37,607 nt of DNA, from contig NZ_SWMS01000042.1 in NCBI RefSeq assembly GCF_005146945.1, forward strand, positions 1 through 37,607, read 5' to 3'. Each line of letters begins with the position of its first letter. Position 1 is the first letter of the stretch. The notes beneath the pieces are model-generated. The model did no database searches, was not told where the DNA came from, and saw only the letters and a list, made by a program, of their open reading frames with translations. This document shows positions 1-7,638 of the stretch, piece after piece. This DNA comes from Prauserella endophytica (GTDB taxonomy: Bacteria; Actinomycetota; Actinomycetes; Mycobacteriales; Pseudonocardiaceae). A program made the translations under genes and the position numbers.

Positions 1-64
1 AAGCCCACCAGCGCCGATGGTACTGCACCCGTGGGGGTGTGGGAGAGTAGGACACCGCCGAACT
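1..64 (+). rRNA. rrf: 5S ribosomal RNA, 3' part
   Basis: The first ~64 bases match the 3' half of an actinobacterial 5S rRNA: the segment around AGCGCCGATGGTACTGC and the closing GAGAGTAGGACACCGCCGAAC are hallmark 5S sequences. The 5' half lies outside the window, so this is the end of an rRNA operon transcribed rightward into the window. The exact 3' end is estimated by comparison with remembered mycobacterial 5S sequence. The terminator follows at once, so no tRNA is attached to the operon end. Confidence 0.9.
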
Positions 65-77
65 CAACTTAATAGAA

Positions 78-136
78 GAAACCCCAGAGCAGGTTGGTCG
101 AGGATTTCCTCCCACCTCCTCTGGGGTTTCTTTTTT
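78..136 (+). terminator. rRNA operon intrinsic terminator
   Basis: A perfect 12-bp stem (78-89 GAAACCCCAGAG with 119-130) encloses a 29-nt loop and is followed directly by six T residues (131-136). This is a textbook Rho-independent terminator placed about 14 nt after the 5S rRNA. Such strong U-tracted terminators are rare in this GC-rich window. Confidence 0.9.
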
Positions 137-178
137 ATTTGCTGGACTTCTGACGAAGCTCGCTGACAAGGTGACCGG

Positions 179-1033
179 GTGGATGCCACCGTCACCGTGC
201 ACACCGATACTCGGGAATTCGCCGAGTTGGCGCGACCGTTCTACGCCGCTGACCCGGTGCGACACACCGCAGCCCTCACCGCTCTGCGTAGCGTGGAGAC
301 CGCTGGAAAGGCAGGAGCCCTGGCCACGGTCACGGCGGCCGATCGGGTCGTGGGTGCGTTCGTCTGGGATCCGCCGTTCCCGGCCACCGTCAGCGGAGTT
401 CCGGCGACCGCCGCCCGGCAGACCGCGGAGGCGGTCGCGTCAGCAGGCGCAACGCTCCGAAGCGTTCGTGGGCCCCGGCTCGAGGTCGAGTCCTTCGCCG
501 AGGCGTGGTGTTCGGTCACTGACGTGACCGCCGAGGAGTCATCGAGCCAGTGGCTCTACGAACTGGGGGACGTGCTCACGTTGCCACAGCGGGTCGACGG
601 GCAGTTCCGGCCGGCGACTGTCGACGATGCCGAACGCATCGCCGAGTGGCGGCAGGCCTTCGCGCAAGAGGCAGGAATGCGACTTCGGCGCCCCGAGACC
701 TCCGCGGCCGTCGCCGAGCTCATCGCCGAAGGAACCACGTGCGGCCTGTGGTGGGTTGCGGGTGAGCCCGTGGCCATGGCGACCGCGCGGGAACCGGAAT
801 GCGGCATGTCGCGGATCAGCTACGTCTACACCCCGCCGGAGCTTCGAGGACGCGGCTATGCGTCCGCGGTCACCGCTGCCGTATCACAGCTCGTCCGTGC
901 TGGCGGGGTTCGCCACATCGTGCTCTTCGCGGACCGTGCGAATCCGATCTCGAATCGGATCTACCAGCGGATGGGCTTCGAGAAGAAGGAAGAGCACCCG
1001 GAGTTCGTCTTCACGACGACCGCCGCCCCGTAG
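179..1033 (+). CDS. GNAT family N-acetyltransferase
   Basis: This 284-aa protein is a GNAT-fold acetyltransferase; the family transfers the acetyl group of acetyl-CoA to an amine, and the acceptor here cannot be told. The catalytic GNAT domain is C-terminal (about residues 140-280). The acetyl-CoA pyrophosphate loop is visible as ELRGRGYASAV (R223-G-R-G-Y-A), and the second signature NPISNRIYQRMGF (255-267) is typical of motif B. The N-terminal 135 residues resemble the non-catalytic half of two-domain GNATs, which often bind ligand poorly. It starts with GTG at 179, with no obvious SD. The gene ends 9 bp before the amidotransferase GTG, and the -10 of that downstream gene overlaps its TAG stop, so the two are packed but may be transcribed separately. 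The GNAT fold is clear; the substrate is unknown. Confidence 0.85.
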   Translation: MDATVTVHTDTREFAELARPFYAADPVRHTAALTALRSVETAGKAGALATVTAADRVVGAFVWDPPFPATVSGVPATAARQTAEAVASAGATLRSVRGPRLEVESFAEAWCSVTDVTAEESSSQWLYELGDVLTLPQRVDGQFRPATVDDAERIAEWRQAFAQEAGMRLRRPETSAAVAELIAEGTTCGLWWVAGEPVAMATAREPECGMSRISYVYTPPELRGRGYASAVTAAVSQLVRAGGVRHIVLFADRANPISNRIYQRMGFEKKEEHPEFVFTTTAAP

Positions 1034-1036
1034 GCT
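1031..1036 (+). promoter_or_regulatory. Candidate leaderless -10 (TAGGCT)
   Basis: TAGGCT fits the actinobacterial SigA -10 consensus TANNNT and ends exactly 6 nt before the GTG at 1043. This spacing would put the transcription start on the start codon. No clear -35 is seen. The same arrangement recurs at several other genes in the window. Confidence 0.45.
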
Positions 1037-1042
1037 GGAAAC

Positions 1043-1798
1043 GTGAGCACACCACGACTGCTGGTAATCCAGCCTGACGTCACGGATCCGGCTGGTCCAC
1101 TCGGCGAGTGGCTGAGCGAAGCCGGCGCCGAGCTCGACGTGCGACTGCCGCCACGGGACTCGTTGCCTTCGAACCATGGCGGTTATGACGGCCTGGTGTG
1201 TCTCGGCGGCGGGATGAGCGCCGAGGAGGACGCGAAGCATCCGTGGCTGGCGGAGGTTCGCGGTCTGCTCGCCACGGCTGCGGGCACCGGTGTGCCCACG
1301 CTCGGGGTGTGCCTGGGCGCGCAGCTTCTCGCGGTCGCGACGGGCGGCAAGGTCGTCCGGGGCGCGGACGGTCCGGAAGTAGGACCGGCGCTGGTGGCGA
1401 AGAAGGACGCGGCATGGGTGGATCCGCTGTTCGCGGACCTGCCGTTGATGCAGGACGTGTGGCAGTTCCACACCGACGTGATCGAGCGGCTGCCGCCGGG
1501 CGCGGAGCTGCTGGCCTCGGCGCCGCGCTATCCGCACCAGGCGTACCGGCTGAACAGCTGTGCGTACGGTGTGCAGTTCCACATCGAGACGACGCCGGCC
1601 GTCGTCCGTCAGTGGGCGACTGACGCTCCGGACGTAGCCGCGACCGCCCGCGAGGGCACCTTCGACGACGAGGCGCTGACCGAGGTTCACGCCGACGTCG
1701 CGGAGACCTGGCGCCCCTTCGCGCATCGGTTCGTCCGCCTGGCGGCAGGCGATCTTCAACCGGTCGCCGACAAGCGCCGCACCCTCCCCCTCGCCTGA
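1043..1798 (+). CDS. Class I glutamine amidotransferase (type 1 GATase)
   Basis: This 251-aa protein belongs to the class I (triad) glutamine amidotransferases, which hydrolyse glutamine and pass ammonia to an acceptor. The nucleophile elbow is GVCLGAQ with Cys90, and the triad is completed by His180 and Glu182 in GVQFHIE. It is free-standing, like GuaA-type or YfeJ-like amidotransferase homologues, with no synthetase domain fused. It sits directly upstream of glnE, a position that suggests a link to nitrogen metabolism, but this is inference. The start GTG 1043 is chosen because TAGGCT lies 6 nt upstream (leaderless) and the protein begins immediately with a beta strand (RLLVIQPD). A nested palindromic repeat follows 12 nt after its stop. 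Confidence 0.85.
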   Translation: MSTPRLLVIQPDVTDPAGPLGEWLSEAGAELDVRLPPRDSLPSNHGGYDGLVCLGGGMSAEEDAKHPWLAEVRGLLATAAGTGVPTLGVCLGAQLLAVATGGKVVRGADGPEVGPALVAKKDAAWVDPLFADLPLMQDVWQFHTDVIERLPPGAELLASAPRYPHQAYRLNSCAYGVQFHIETTPAVVRQWATDAPDVAATAREGTFDDEALTEVHADVAETWRPFAHRFVRLAAGDLQPVADKRRTLPLA

Positions 1799-1810
1799 CC
1801 CTGAAACATG

Positions 1811-1863
1811 GGGAGCAAGGGAGCTTTGCTCCCGCCAGACGAGAGCAAAGCTCCCTTGCTCCC
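1811..1863. repeat. Dispersed nested-palindrome element, copy 1
   Basis: Arms 1811-1831 and 1843-1863 form a perfect 21-bp inverted repeat around an 11-nt loop. Each arm is itself an interrupted palindrome: GAGCAA at 1813 with TTGCTC at 1826, and GAGCAA at 1843 with TTGCTC at 1856. The element therefore carries four alternating hexamers. It lies 12 nt after the amidotransferase stop and about 55 nt before glnE. Four more copies occur at 4936, 8650, 20840 and 31351. There is no U tract, so it is not a classical intrinsic terminator. Confidence 0.9.
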
Positions 1864-1903
1864 GCTTGGTGGCTGTCGCGAGGTGTCCGTTCGCTGATAC
1901 GGC

Positions 1904-1909
1904 TACGGT
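1904..1909 (+). promoter_or_regulatory. Candidate -10 (TACGGT) for glnE
   Basis: TACGGT (TANNNT) ends 8 nt before the glnE ATG at 1918, predicting an mRNA with a leader of about 0-2 nt. A promoter here would make glnE transcription independent of the upstream amidotransferase, from which it is separated by repeat copy 1. Confidence 0.4.
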
Positions 1910-1917
1910 GAGGATCG

Positions 1918-4890
1918 ATGGTAGAGAGCGTTCGGCCGCGCGCGTCCGCGGCGAGGTTCGGCTTCACCGACGACCGAGCCGAGGATCACCTTCGCGCCGC
2001 TGGCTGGTGGAACGACGCGGGACCGGCCGAGGGAGTGCAGCAGGTACTCGCCGCGTTCTCCCGCGCCCCCGATCCCGATCTCGCACTGCGTGCGGTCGAC
2101 CGACTCCGCGAAGCCGACGAGGAGCGTTGGCCTGAGCTCTCCAACGCCATCCGCGACGATGCGACGCTGCGCGGGCGCCTCCTGGCCGTGCTGGGCACGT
2201 CGACGGCCGTTGCCGACTTCCTCGTCGGCTCGCCCGGAGAGTGGCGACGCCTCACCGCCACGGCCTGCACCCCGGTCGCCGACTACAGCGACGAACTGCT
2301 CGCGGCCGTCCAGTCCACCGAACAGGTGCTCACGGGCCGGGAGGCGGAGCAGGCGCTACGCAAGGCCTACCGTGCCCTGCTCATGGAGATCGCCGCCGTC
2401 GACGTTGGTCATCTCGTCGAACCCGGACTCGACCAGCCCTCCTTCGCCGAGATCACGAACGCGCTCACCGAGCTCGCCGACGCGTCCCTGCGAGCGGGCC
2501 TCGTCGTCGCCGGGCAGGAGGTCGCGTCTTCGGGCGAAGCGGTACTGGCAGTCATCGCGATGGGCAAGTGCGGCGGCCGTGAACTCAACTACGTCAGCGA
2601 CGTCGACGTCGTGTTCGTCGGCGAGGGCGACCTGCAGGTCGCGACTCGCCTGGCCACGACGATGATGCGCGTCGTCGGCCATGCTTGTTTCGAGGTCGAC
2701 GCCGCTCTGCGTCCCGAGGGCAAGGCAGGTGCGCTCGTGCGAACCCTCGAGGGGCACGAGGCCTACTACAGGAAGTGGGCACGCACCTGGGAGTTCCAGG
2801 CTCTGCTCAAGGCACGCCCTGCCGCCGGTGACGCCGAGCTCGGCCGTCGCTACGCCGAGTTGATCGCGCCGATGGTGTGGTCGGCGGCGGAGCGGGAGAA
2901 CTTCGTCACGGACGTTCAGCAGATGCGCCGCCGGGTCGAGCGGCATGTGCCCTCCGAGATCGCCGATCGGGAACTGAAACTCGGCATCGGAGGACTGCGC
3001 GACGTCGAGTTCGCCGTCCAGCTGCTCCAACTGGTGCACGGGCGAGCGGACGCGGAGCTGCGGTCGGCCTCCACGATGGAGGCGCTGGAAGCGCTCGGCG
3101 GGGGAGGGTATGTCGGGCGCGCCGACGCCGCCGAGCTGCGGGCCTCCTATGAGTTCCTGCGCACGATGGAGCACCGGCTGCAGCTGCGGGCCCTCCGTCG
3201 TACCCACCTCTTCCCTGAGTACGAGGACACCGCACAGCTGCGCTGGCTGGCGCGGGCTAGCGGTGTCGCGCCGAGGCGGGACAGGTCGGAGAGCGACATC
3301 CTCGTCGCCGAGTTCCGCAGGCACGCGCAGCGAATCCGCAGGCTGCACGAGAAGCTGTTCTACCGGCCGCTGCTGGACGCCGTCGCCCGCGTCCCCACCG
3401 CGGCGCTGCGACTGACGACCTCCCAGGCCGAGAGCCGTCTGGCCGCGCTCGGCTATGCCGCACCCGACGGTGCGCTGAGGCACATCCAGGCGTTGACGTC
3501 CGGCGTCTCGCGTCGTGCCGCGATCCAGCAGACCCTGCTGCCGGTGCTGCTCGACCTGCTCGCCGACACCACCGACCCCGACGGTGGTCTGCTCGCCTAC
3601 CGCCGTGTCTCCGAGGCGCTCGCCGACACGCCGTGGTACCTCCGTGTCCTGCGGGACGAGGCCGCCGTGGTCGAGCACCTGGCGTTCCTGCTGGGGACCT
3701 CCCGGCTCGTGCCGGACCTGCTCGTGCGCGCGCCCGAGATCCTGCAGCTGCTGGGCGAGACCGAGCGACTGGCCGGCCGTTCACCGCTGGAGGTGGCGGG
3801 TTCCCTGCGTGCCGCGGCACGCAGGCAGCCCGGTCTCAAGGCGTCCGTCGCCGCTGCCAGGTCGCTACGTCGACACGAACTCCTGCGTGTGGCCTGTGCG
3901 GACCTGCTCGGTCTGCTCGACGTACCCGCTGTCTGCGCGGCGCTGTCCTCGGTGTGGGGAGCGGTGCTGCAGAGCGCGCTGGCCGCGGCGATCCGTCAAC
4001 GGTCCGCCGAGGTGGGCAGCGAGCCGGCGAAGATCGCTGTGGTCGGGATGGGACGGCTGGGCGGCCAGGAACTCGGATACGGATCGGACGCCGACGTGCT
4101 CTTCGTCTGCGACAAGAACGACGGGGCGAGCGACGCGGAGGCTCTGAAGTTCGCCACCTCAGTGGCCGAGACGGTCCGGGAGGTGCTCGGTGCGCCAACG
4201 CAAGACCCGGCGCTGGAGGTGGACGCCAACCTGCGCCCGGAGGGCCGCAGTGGCCCGCTCGTGCGCACGCTCGACTCGTATCGCGCCTACTACGCGAGGT
4301 GGGGCGAGGTGTGGGAGGCACAGGCGCTGCTGCGGGCTCGGTTCGTCGCCGGCGACGAGGGCCTCGGCGAGCGGTTCATCGCGGACATCGACCCGGTGCG
4401 TTACCCGGCAGGCGGGCTCGACGCCACGAAAGTGCGCGAGGTGCGCAGGATCAAGGCGCGAGTGGACACTGAACGGATGCCCAGGGGCGCCGACCCGACC
4501 ACTCACGCCAAGCTCGGCCGGGGTGGGCTGGCCGACGTCGAGTGGACGGTCCAGTTGATGCAGCTGCGGCACGCCCACGAAGTGGACGCCCTGCGCACCC
4601 CGTCGACACCGGCCGCGTTGCAAGCGCTGGCCGACGCCGGGCTGGCCGACGCCGAGGACGTCGGCTCGTTGCTCGACTCGTGGCTGCTGGCGACACGTGC
4701 CCGCAACGTGGCGATGCTGGTCCGGGGCAAGGCTGTCGACCAACTGCCGACGTCGGGCCGGGAACTCGCGGCCGTGGCGAGGGTGTTCGGCTACGCGGCC
4801 GACGACGACCCCGGTGAGTTCCTCGACGCGTACCGACGGACGACCCGCCGCGCCCACGCCGTTGTCGAGCGCCTCTTCTACGAAAGCTGA
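1918..4890 (+). CDS. glnE: Bifunctional glutamine synthetase adenylyltransferase / adenylyl-removing enzyme
   Basis: This 990-aa protein is GlnE, close to the 994 aa of M. tuberculosis GlnE. It adenylylates a tyrosine of type I glutamine synthetase and removes the AMP by phosphorolysis, so setting GS activity. Two homologous nucleotidyltransferase domains are visible. The N-terminal one (adenylyl-removing in E. coli) carries MGKCGGRELNYVSDVDVVF, with G219-G220 and Asp228/Asp230. The C-terminal one (adenylylating) carries MGRLGGQELGYGSDADVLF, with G715-G716 and Asp724/Asp726. Both keep the G-G...D-x-D metal-binding residues, so both activities look intact. Each is followed by a GlnD-uridylyltransferase-associated helical segment containing an LGxGGLxDVE motif. 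Its target, glnA, lies 650 bp downstream on the opposite strand. Start ATG 1918 gives the family length and has a -10 just upstream. Confidence 0.97.
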   Translation: MVESVRPRASAARFGFTDDRAEDHLRAAGWWNDAGPAEGVQQVLAAFSRAPDPDLALRAVDRLREADEERWPELSNAIRDDATLRGRLLAVLGTSTAVADFLVGSPGEWRRLTATACTPVADYSDELLAAVQSTEQVLTGREAEQALRKAYRALLMEIAAVDVGHLVEPGLDQPSFAEITNALTELADASLRAGLVVAGQEVASSGEAVLAVIAMGKCGGRELNYVSDVDVVFVGEGDLQVATRLATTMMRVVGHACFEVDAALRPEGKAGALVRTLEGHEAYYRKWARTWEFQALLKARPAAGDAELGRRYAELIAPMVWSAAERENFVTDVQQMRRRVERHVPSEIADRELKLGIGGLRDVEFAVQLLQLVHGRADAELRSASTMEALEALGGGGYVGRADAAELRASYEFLRTMEHRLQLRALRRTHLFPEYEDTAQLRWLARASGVAPRRDRSESDILVAEFRRHAQRIRRLHEKLFYRPLLDAVARVPTAALRLTTSQAESRLAALGYAAPDGALRHIQALTSGVSRRAAIQQTLLPVLLDLLADTTDPDGGLLAYRRVSEALADTPWYLRVLRDEAAVVEHLAFLLGTSRLVPDLLVRAPEILQLLGETERLAGRSPLEVAGSLRAAARRQPGLKASVAAARSLRRHELLRVACADLLGLLDVPAVCAALSSVWGAVLQSALAAAIRQRSAEVGSEPAKIAVVGMGRLGGQELGYGSDADVLFVCDKNDGASDAEALKFATSVAETVREVLGAPTQDPALEVDANLRPEGRSGPLVRTLDSYRAYYARWGEVWEAQALLRARFVAGDEGLGERFIADIDPVRYPAGGLDATKVREVRRIKARVDTERMPRGADPTTHAKLGRGGLADVEWTVQLMQLRHAHEVDALRTPSTPAALQALADAGLADAEDVGSLLDSWLLATRARNVAMLVRGKAVDQLPTSGRELAAVARVFGYAADDDPGEFLDAYRRTTRRAHAVVERLFYES

Positions 4891-4935
4891 CGCCTTCGCG
4901 GCGCGAACGGAGCCCTCACCACCTCGCCCAGCAGC

Positions 4936-4984
4936 GAGCAAGGGAGCTTTGCTCCCGCCAGACGAGAGCAAAGCTCCCTTGCTC
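4936..4984. repeat. Dispersed nested-palindrome element, copy 2
   Basis: A perfect 19-bp inverted repeat (4936-4954 with 4966-4984) shares the identical 11-nt loop of copy 1; the outermost base pairs of copy 1 are lost here. Similarity to copy 1 continues past the right arm through CTTGGTGG and a GTCGC, so the duplicated unit may be somewhat longer than the palindrome. It lies 45 nt after the glnE stop. Confidence 0.9.
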
Positions 4985-5016
4985 ACCTTGGTGGGACGTC
5001 GCATGGCCGGGAAACC

Positions 5017-5022
5017 TATGGT
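5017..5022 (+). promoter_or_regulatory. Candidate leaderless -10 (TATGGT)
   Basis: TATGGT ends exactly 6 nt before the GTG start at 5029 of the thioesterase, placing the transcription start on the initiation codon. No convincing -35 hexamer is seen at 17-18 nt. Confidence 0.45.
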
Positions 5023-5028
5023 GAGGCT

Positions 5029-5457
5029 GTGACTGAGCGCGAACCCTTCCGGGTCCAGATCAAGGTGCGGCAGTACGAACTCGACAGCCTGGGCCACGTC
5101 AACCACGCCGTCTACCACCAGTACGCCGAGGTCGCCCGAACCTCACTCGCCGAGGCCGCCGGAGCGGCCAACGGGGGACTGGACGCGGCGCGGCTGGCCA
5201 CCGTCATGCTGGAATCCCACATCAGCTTTCGCCGCGAGCTGCGGTACGGCGAGGTCGTCGACGTGACCTGTGAGGCCAAGTTCGGCGAGGGCAAGACCTT
5301 CCGGATGGATTCCAACATCTACAAGGCCGACGGCACACTGTCGGCCGAGATCACGTGCACCCTCGGCCTCATGGACCTCGACCGGCGCAAGCTCGTGGCC
5401 GAGCCGCGCAAGCGCTTCGCAGAGGCGGGCGTCGACCTGAACATCTTCGGCGGCTGA
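5029..5457 (+). CDS. Hotdog-fold acyl-CoA thioesterase (4HBT family)
   Basis: This 142-aa protein has the single-domain hotdog fold of the YbgC/FadM/4HBT acyl-CoA thioesterases, which hydrolyse acyl-CoA thioesters. The active-site signature RQYELDSLGHVNHAVYHQY is present, with the likely catalytic Asp19 followed by GHVNH. The family's usual length is 130-150 aa, so it is complete. Start GTG 5029 is supported by the leaderless -10 at 5017 and by the position of the first strand (FRVQIKVRQYE). It is flanked by repeat copy 2 upstream and by a strong bidirectional hairpin before the convergent glnA. The physiological acyl chain cannot be inferred, and the relation to nitrogen metabolism is probably positional only. 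Confidence 0.85.
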   Translation: MTEREPFRVQIKVRQYELDSLGHVNHAVYHQYAEVARTSLAEAAGAANGGLDAARLATVMLESHISFRRELRYGEVVDVTCEAKFGEGKTFRMDSNIYKADGTLSAEITCTLGLMDLDRRKLVAEPRKRFAEAGVDLNIFGG

Positions 5458-5474
5458 AATCTGCGCACAAAGAA

Positions 5475-5515
5475 ACGCCGACGGCGAGGGTGTTTCCACT
5501 CCCCGCCGCCGGCGT
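5475..5515. terminator. Bidirectional hairpin between thioesterase gene and glnA
   Basis: Arms 5475-5489 and 5501-5515 pair at 13 of 15 positions (ACGCCG pairing with CGGCGT at the base, CGGCG with CGCCG above it), with an 11-nt loop. It sits between convergent stop codons at 5457 and 5539, as expected for a shared terminator. Neither side carries a true U tract, in line with many actinobacterial terminators. Confidence 0.65.
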
Positions 5516-5538
5516 GGCTTCGTATCGCTACCGCAAGA

Positions 5539-6963
5539 TCACACGTCGTAGTAGAGCGCGAACTCGTACGGGTGCGGGCGCAGGCGCAGCGGGTCGATCT
5601 CGTGCTCCCGCTTGAAGCTGATCCACGTGTCGATCACGTCGGAGGTGAACACGCCACCCTCGAGCAGGAAGTCGTGGTCGGCTTCCAAGGTGTCGAGCAC
5701 GGTGCCCAGGTCGCCCGGCACCAGCTTGACGTTCTTGGCCTCCTCGGGCGGCAGTTCGTAGAGGTCCTTGTCGATCGGCTCCGCCGGCTCGATCTTGTTC
5801 TTGATGCCGTCGAGGCCCGCCATCATCATCGCCGCGAACGCCAGGTACGGGTTACCCGACGAGTCGGGGCAACGGAACTCGATGCGCTTGGCCTTCGCGT
5901 TGTTCCCGGTGATCGGGATACGCACGCAGGCGGAGCGGTTGCGCTGCGAGTACACCAGGCTGACCGGAGCCTCGAAGCCGGGCACGAGCCGGTGGTACGA
6001 GTTCACGGTCGGGTTGGTGAAAGCCAGCAGGCTCGGGGCGTGAGCCAGGATGCCGCCGATGTAGTGGCGCGCCGTGTCGGACAGGCCCGCGTAACCGGAC
6101 TCGTCGTAGAACAGCGGCTCGCCGTCCTTCCACAGGGACTGGTGGCAGTGCATGCCCGAGCCGTTGTCGCCGAACAGCGGCTTCGGCATGAACGTGGCCG
6201 TCTTGCCCTGGGCGAAGGCGGTGTTCTTCACGATGTACTTGAACAGCTGCAGGTCGTCCGCAGCGTGCAGCAGTGTGTTGAACTTGTAGTTGATCTCCGC
6301 CTGGCCGGCGGTGCCGACCTCGTGGTGGGCGCGCTCGATCTCGAAGCCCGAGGCGACCAGGTTGGCGACGATGTCGTCGCGCAGGTCGGCGAAGTGGTCG
6401 ACCGGCGGCACGGGGAAGTAGCCACCCTTGAACCTGGTCTTGTAGCCCTTGTTGCCGCCCTCTTCCTCGCGGCCCGTGTTCCACCAGCCCTCGACGGAGT
6501 CGATCTCGTGGAAGCTGCCGTTCTCGGACGAGTCGAAGCGCACCGAGTCGAACGTGTAGAACTCGGCCTCGGGACCGAAGAACACCGTGTCGGCGATGCC
6601 GGACTCGGCGACGTACTGCTCGGCCTTACGCGCGATGTTACGAGGGTCGCGGCTGTAGGCCTCGCGCGTGAACGGGTCGTGCACGAAGAAGTTCAGCGAC
6701 AGGGTCTTGTGCTTCCGGAACGGGTCGATACGCGCGGTAGCGGCGTCCGGCAGCAGCAGCATGTCCGACTCGTGAATCGACTGGAAGCCGCGCACCGAGG
6801 AGCCGTCGAAGGCGAGACCCTCTTCGAACGCTTCCGCGTCGAAAGCCTTGGCCGGGACGGTGAAGTGCTGCATGATGCCCGGCAGGTCACAGAACCTCAC
6901 GTCGACAAATTGCACGTCCTCGTCGGCGATCAGACGCAGGACATCGTCTGGAGTAGTGGACAC
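5539..6963 (-). CDS. glnA: Type I glutamine synthetase (GSI-beta)
   Basis: This 474-aa enzyme makes glutamine from glutamate, ammonia and ATP. It follows M. tuberculosis GlnA1 almost residue for residue, including [16 protein letters not shown], the metal-binding GPEAEFY, the latch segment [15 protein letters not shown] and NRSACVRIP. The regulatory site is intact: Tyr402 in [11 protein letters not shown] is the residue adenylylated by GlnE, which lies 650 bp away. The start is GTG 6963: AAGGAG at 6973-6978 lies 9 nt upstream and would overlap an ATG at 6981, arguing against a longer protein; the start also aligns with the GlnA1 N-terminus. Transcription is probably activated by GlnR from boxes at 7032-7069, with a -10 TAGCGT near 7016-7021. 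The enzyme works as a cytoplasmic dodecamer. Confidence 0.97.
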   Translation of the reverse strand: MSTTPDDVLRLIADEDVQFVDVRFCDLPGIMQHFTVPAKAFDAEAFEEGLAFDGSSVRGFQSIHESDMLLLPDAATARIDPFRKHKTLSLNFFVHDPFTREAYSRDPRNIARKAEQYVAESGIADTVFFGPEAEFYTFDSVRFDSSENGSFHEIDSVEGWWNTGREEEGGNKGYKTRFKGGYFPVPPVDHFADLRDDIVANLVASGFEIERAHHEVGTAGQAEINYKFNTLLHAADDLQLFKYIVKNTAFAQGKTATFMPKPLFGDNGSGMHCHQSLWKDGEPLFYDESGYAGLSDTARHYIGGILAHAPSLLAFTNPTVNSYHRLVPGFEAPVSLVYSQRNRSACVRIPITGNNAKAKRIEFRCPDSSGNPYLAFAAMMMAGLDGIKNKIEPAEPIDKDLYELPPEEAKNVKLVPGDLGTVLDTLEADHDFLLEGGVFTSDVIDTWISFKREHEIDPLRLRPHPYEFALYYDV

Positions 6964-7031
6964 CCTCGGTGACTCCTTCATGTTCGGGCTCGTGCGGCAG
7001 TACTCACTTCGGCTCACGCTAGAAGCGCGGT

Positions 7032-7069
7032 GTTGCCCGACCGTCACCCGAATGTTTCGCCGGTGTTAA
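7032..7069 (-). promoter_or_regulatory. GlnR-type double box upstream of glnA
   Basis: Read on the minus strand, the sequence is TTAAC-N6-GAAAC-N6-GTGAC-N6-GCAAC. This is the a-n6-b-n6-a-n6-b layout of actinobacterial GlnR sites (GTNAC-N6-GAAAC), with one mismatch each in the first and last pentamers and exact 6-nt spacing throughout. It lies 69-106 nt upstream of the glnA GTG, just above a TAGCGT -10 candidate, as expected for an activator site. The intergenic region is shared with the divergent RDD gene. Confidence 0.7.
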
Positions 7070-7113
7070 CGGGTGGGCGGATATCGCATGTATCGGATAG
7101 GAGACCAGGCGCC

Positions 7114-7632
7114 ATGTCGGTGACGCCAGCGACATACCCTGGTCAGGTGGCTAGATGGACCGGAGAGTGGCTTACGTCGCTTGCCGCAGCTGGTGAGACT
7201 GCCGACCGAGAACCCCCACGGTGGCCGGGTGAGGGCCTGGGCCTGCCCGAGGACGGTCCCGGAGCGGCCGCGGGGAGTGGGCGCCGCTTTCTCGCGCTCG
7301 TGGTCGACCTGATCGTGGCGTCGCTCCTCACCGCTATTTTCGTCCGTCCCGACTACTCGAATGTGGCCGTGATGCAGGAGTACAACCTGTGGTCACTCGC
7401 AGTCTGGGCCGCGATCACGATGGTGCCCGCCGCGTTCTTCGGTTTCACCCCAGGTATGGCCGCATGCGGCATCCGGGTCGGGAGGCTCGACGGAGCCGGC
7501 ATACCCGGACTGTGGCGAGCGGTCGTCCGCGGTGCGTTGACCTTCCTCATCCTGCCGGCGGCCGTACGGAACGCCGACAACCGCGGCTGGCACGACCGGC
7601 TGACCGGCACGGTTGTGGTCCGGCTGCGCTGA
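7114..7632 (+). CDS. RDD family integral membrane protein
   Basis: This 172-aa protein has the RDD-family pattern: Arg-Arg before the first membrane segment (GRRFLALVVDLIVASLLTAIF, about residues 56-76), an Asp within it, a second hydrophobic segment (about 93-113), and the closing GWHDRLTGTVVV motif with its conserved His-Asp. RDD proteins are small membrane proteins of mostly unknown role, some acting in ion transport. M. tuberculosis has the same gene (Rv2219A) beside glnA1, so the pairing is conserved. Start ATG 7114 has AGGAG at 7099-7103 (10-nt spacing). The GTG at 7147, giving an ARWTGEWL N-terminus, is an alternative close to what many homologues use. It ends 6 bp from the convergent AbiEi-like gene. 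Confidence 0.85.
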   Translation: MSVTPATYPGQVARWTGEWLTSLAAAGETADREPPRWPGEGLGLPEDGPGAAAGSGRRFLALVVDLIVASLLTAIFVRPDYSNVAVMQEYNLWSLAVWAAITMVPAAFFGFTPGMAACGIRVGRLDGAGIPGLWRAVVRGALTFLILPAAVRNADNRGWHDRLTGTVVVRLR

Positions 7633-7638
7633 CCGAGG

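Noticed and set aside
6964-7047. Longer GlnA starting at 7047 or at ATG 6981
   Set aside because: The extra residues do not match GlnA1, the longer form would run through the GlnR boxes and -10, and the SD AAGGAG fits only GTG 6963.
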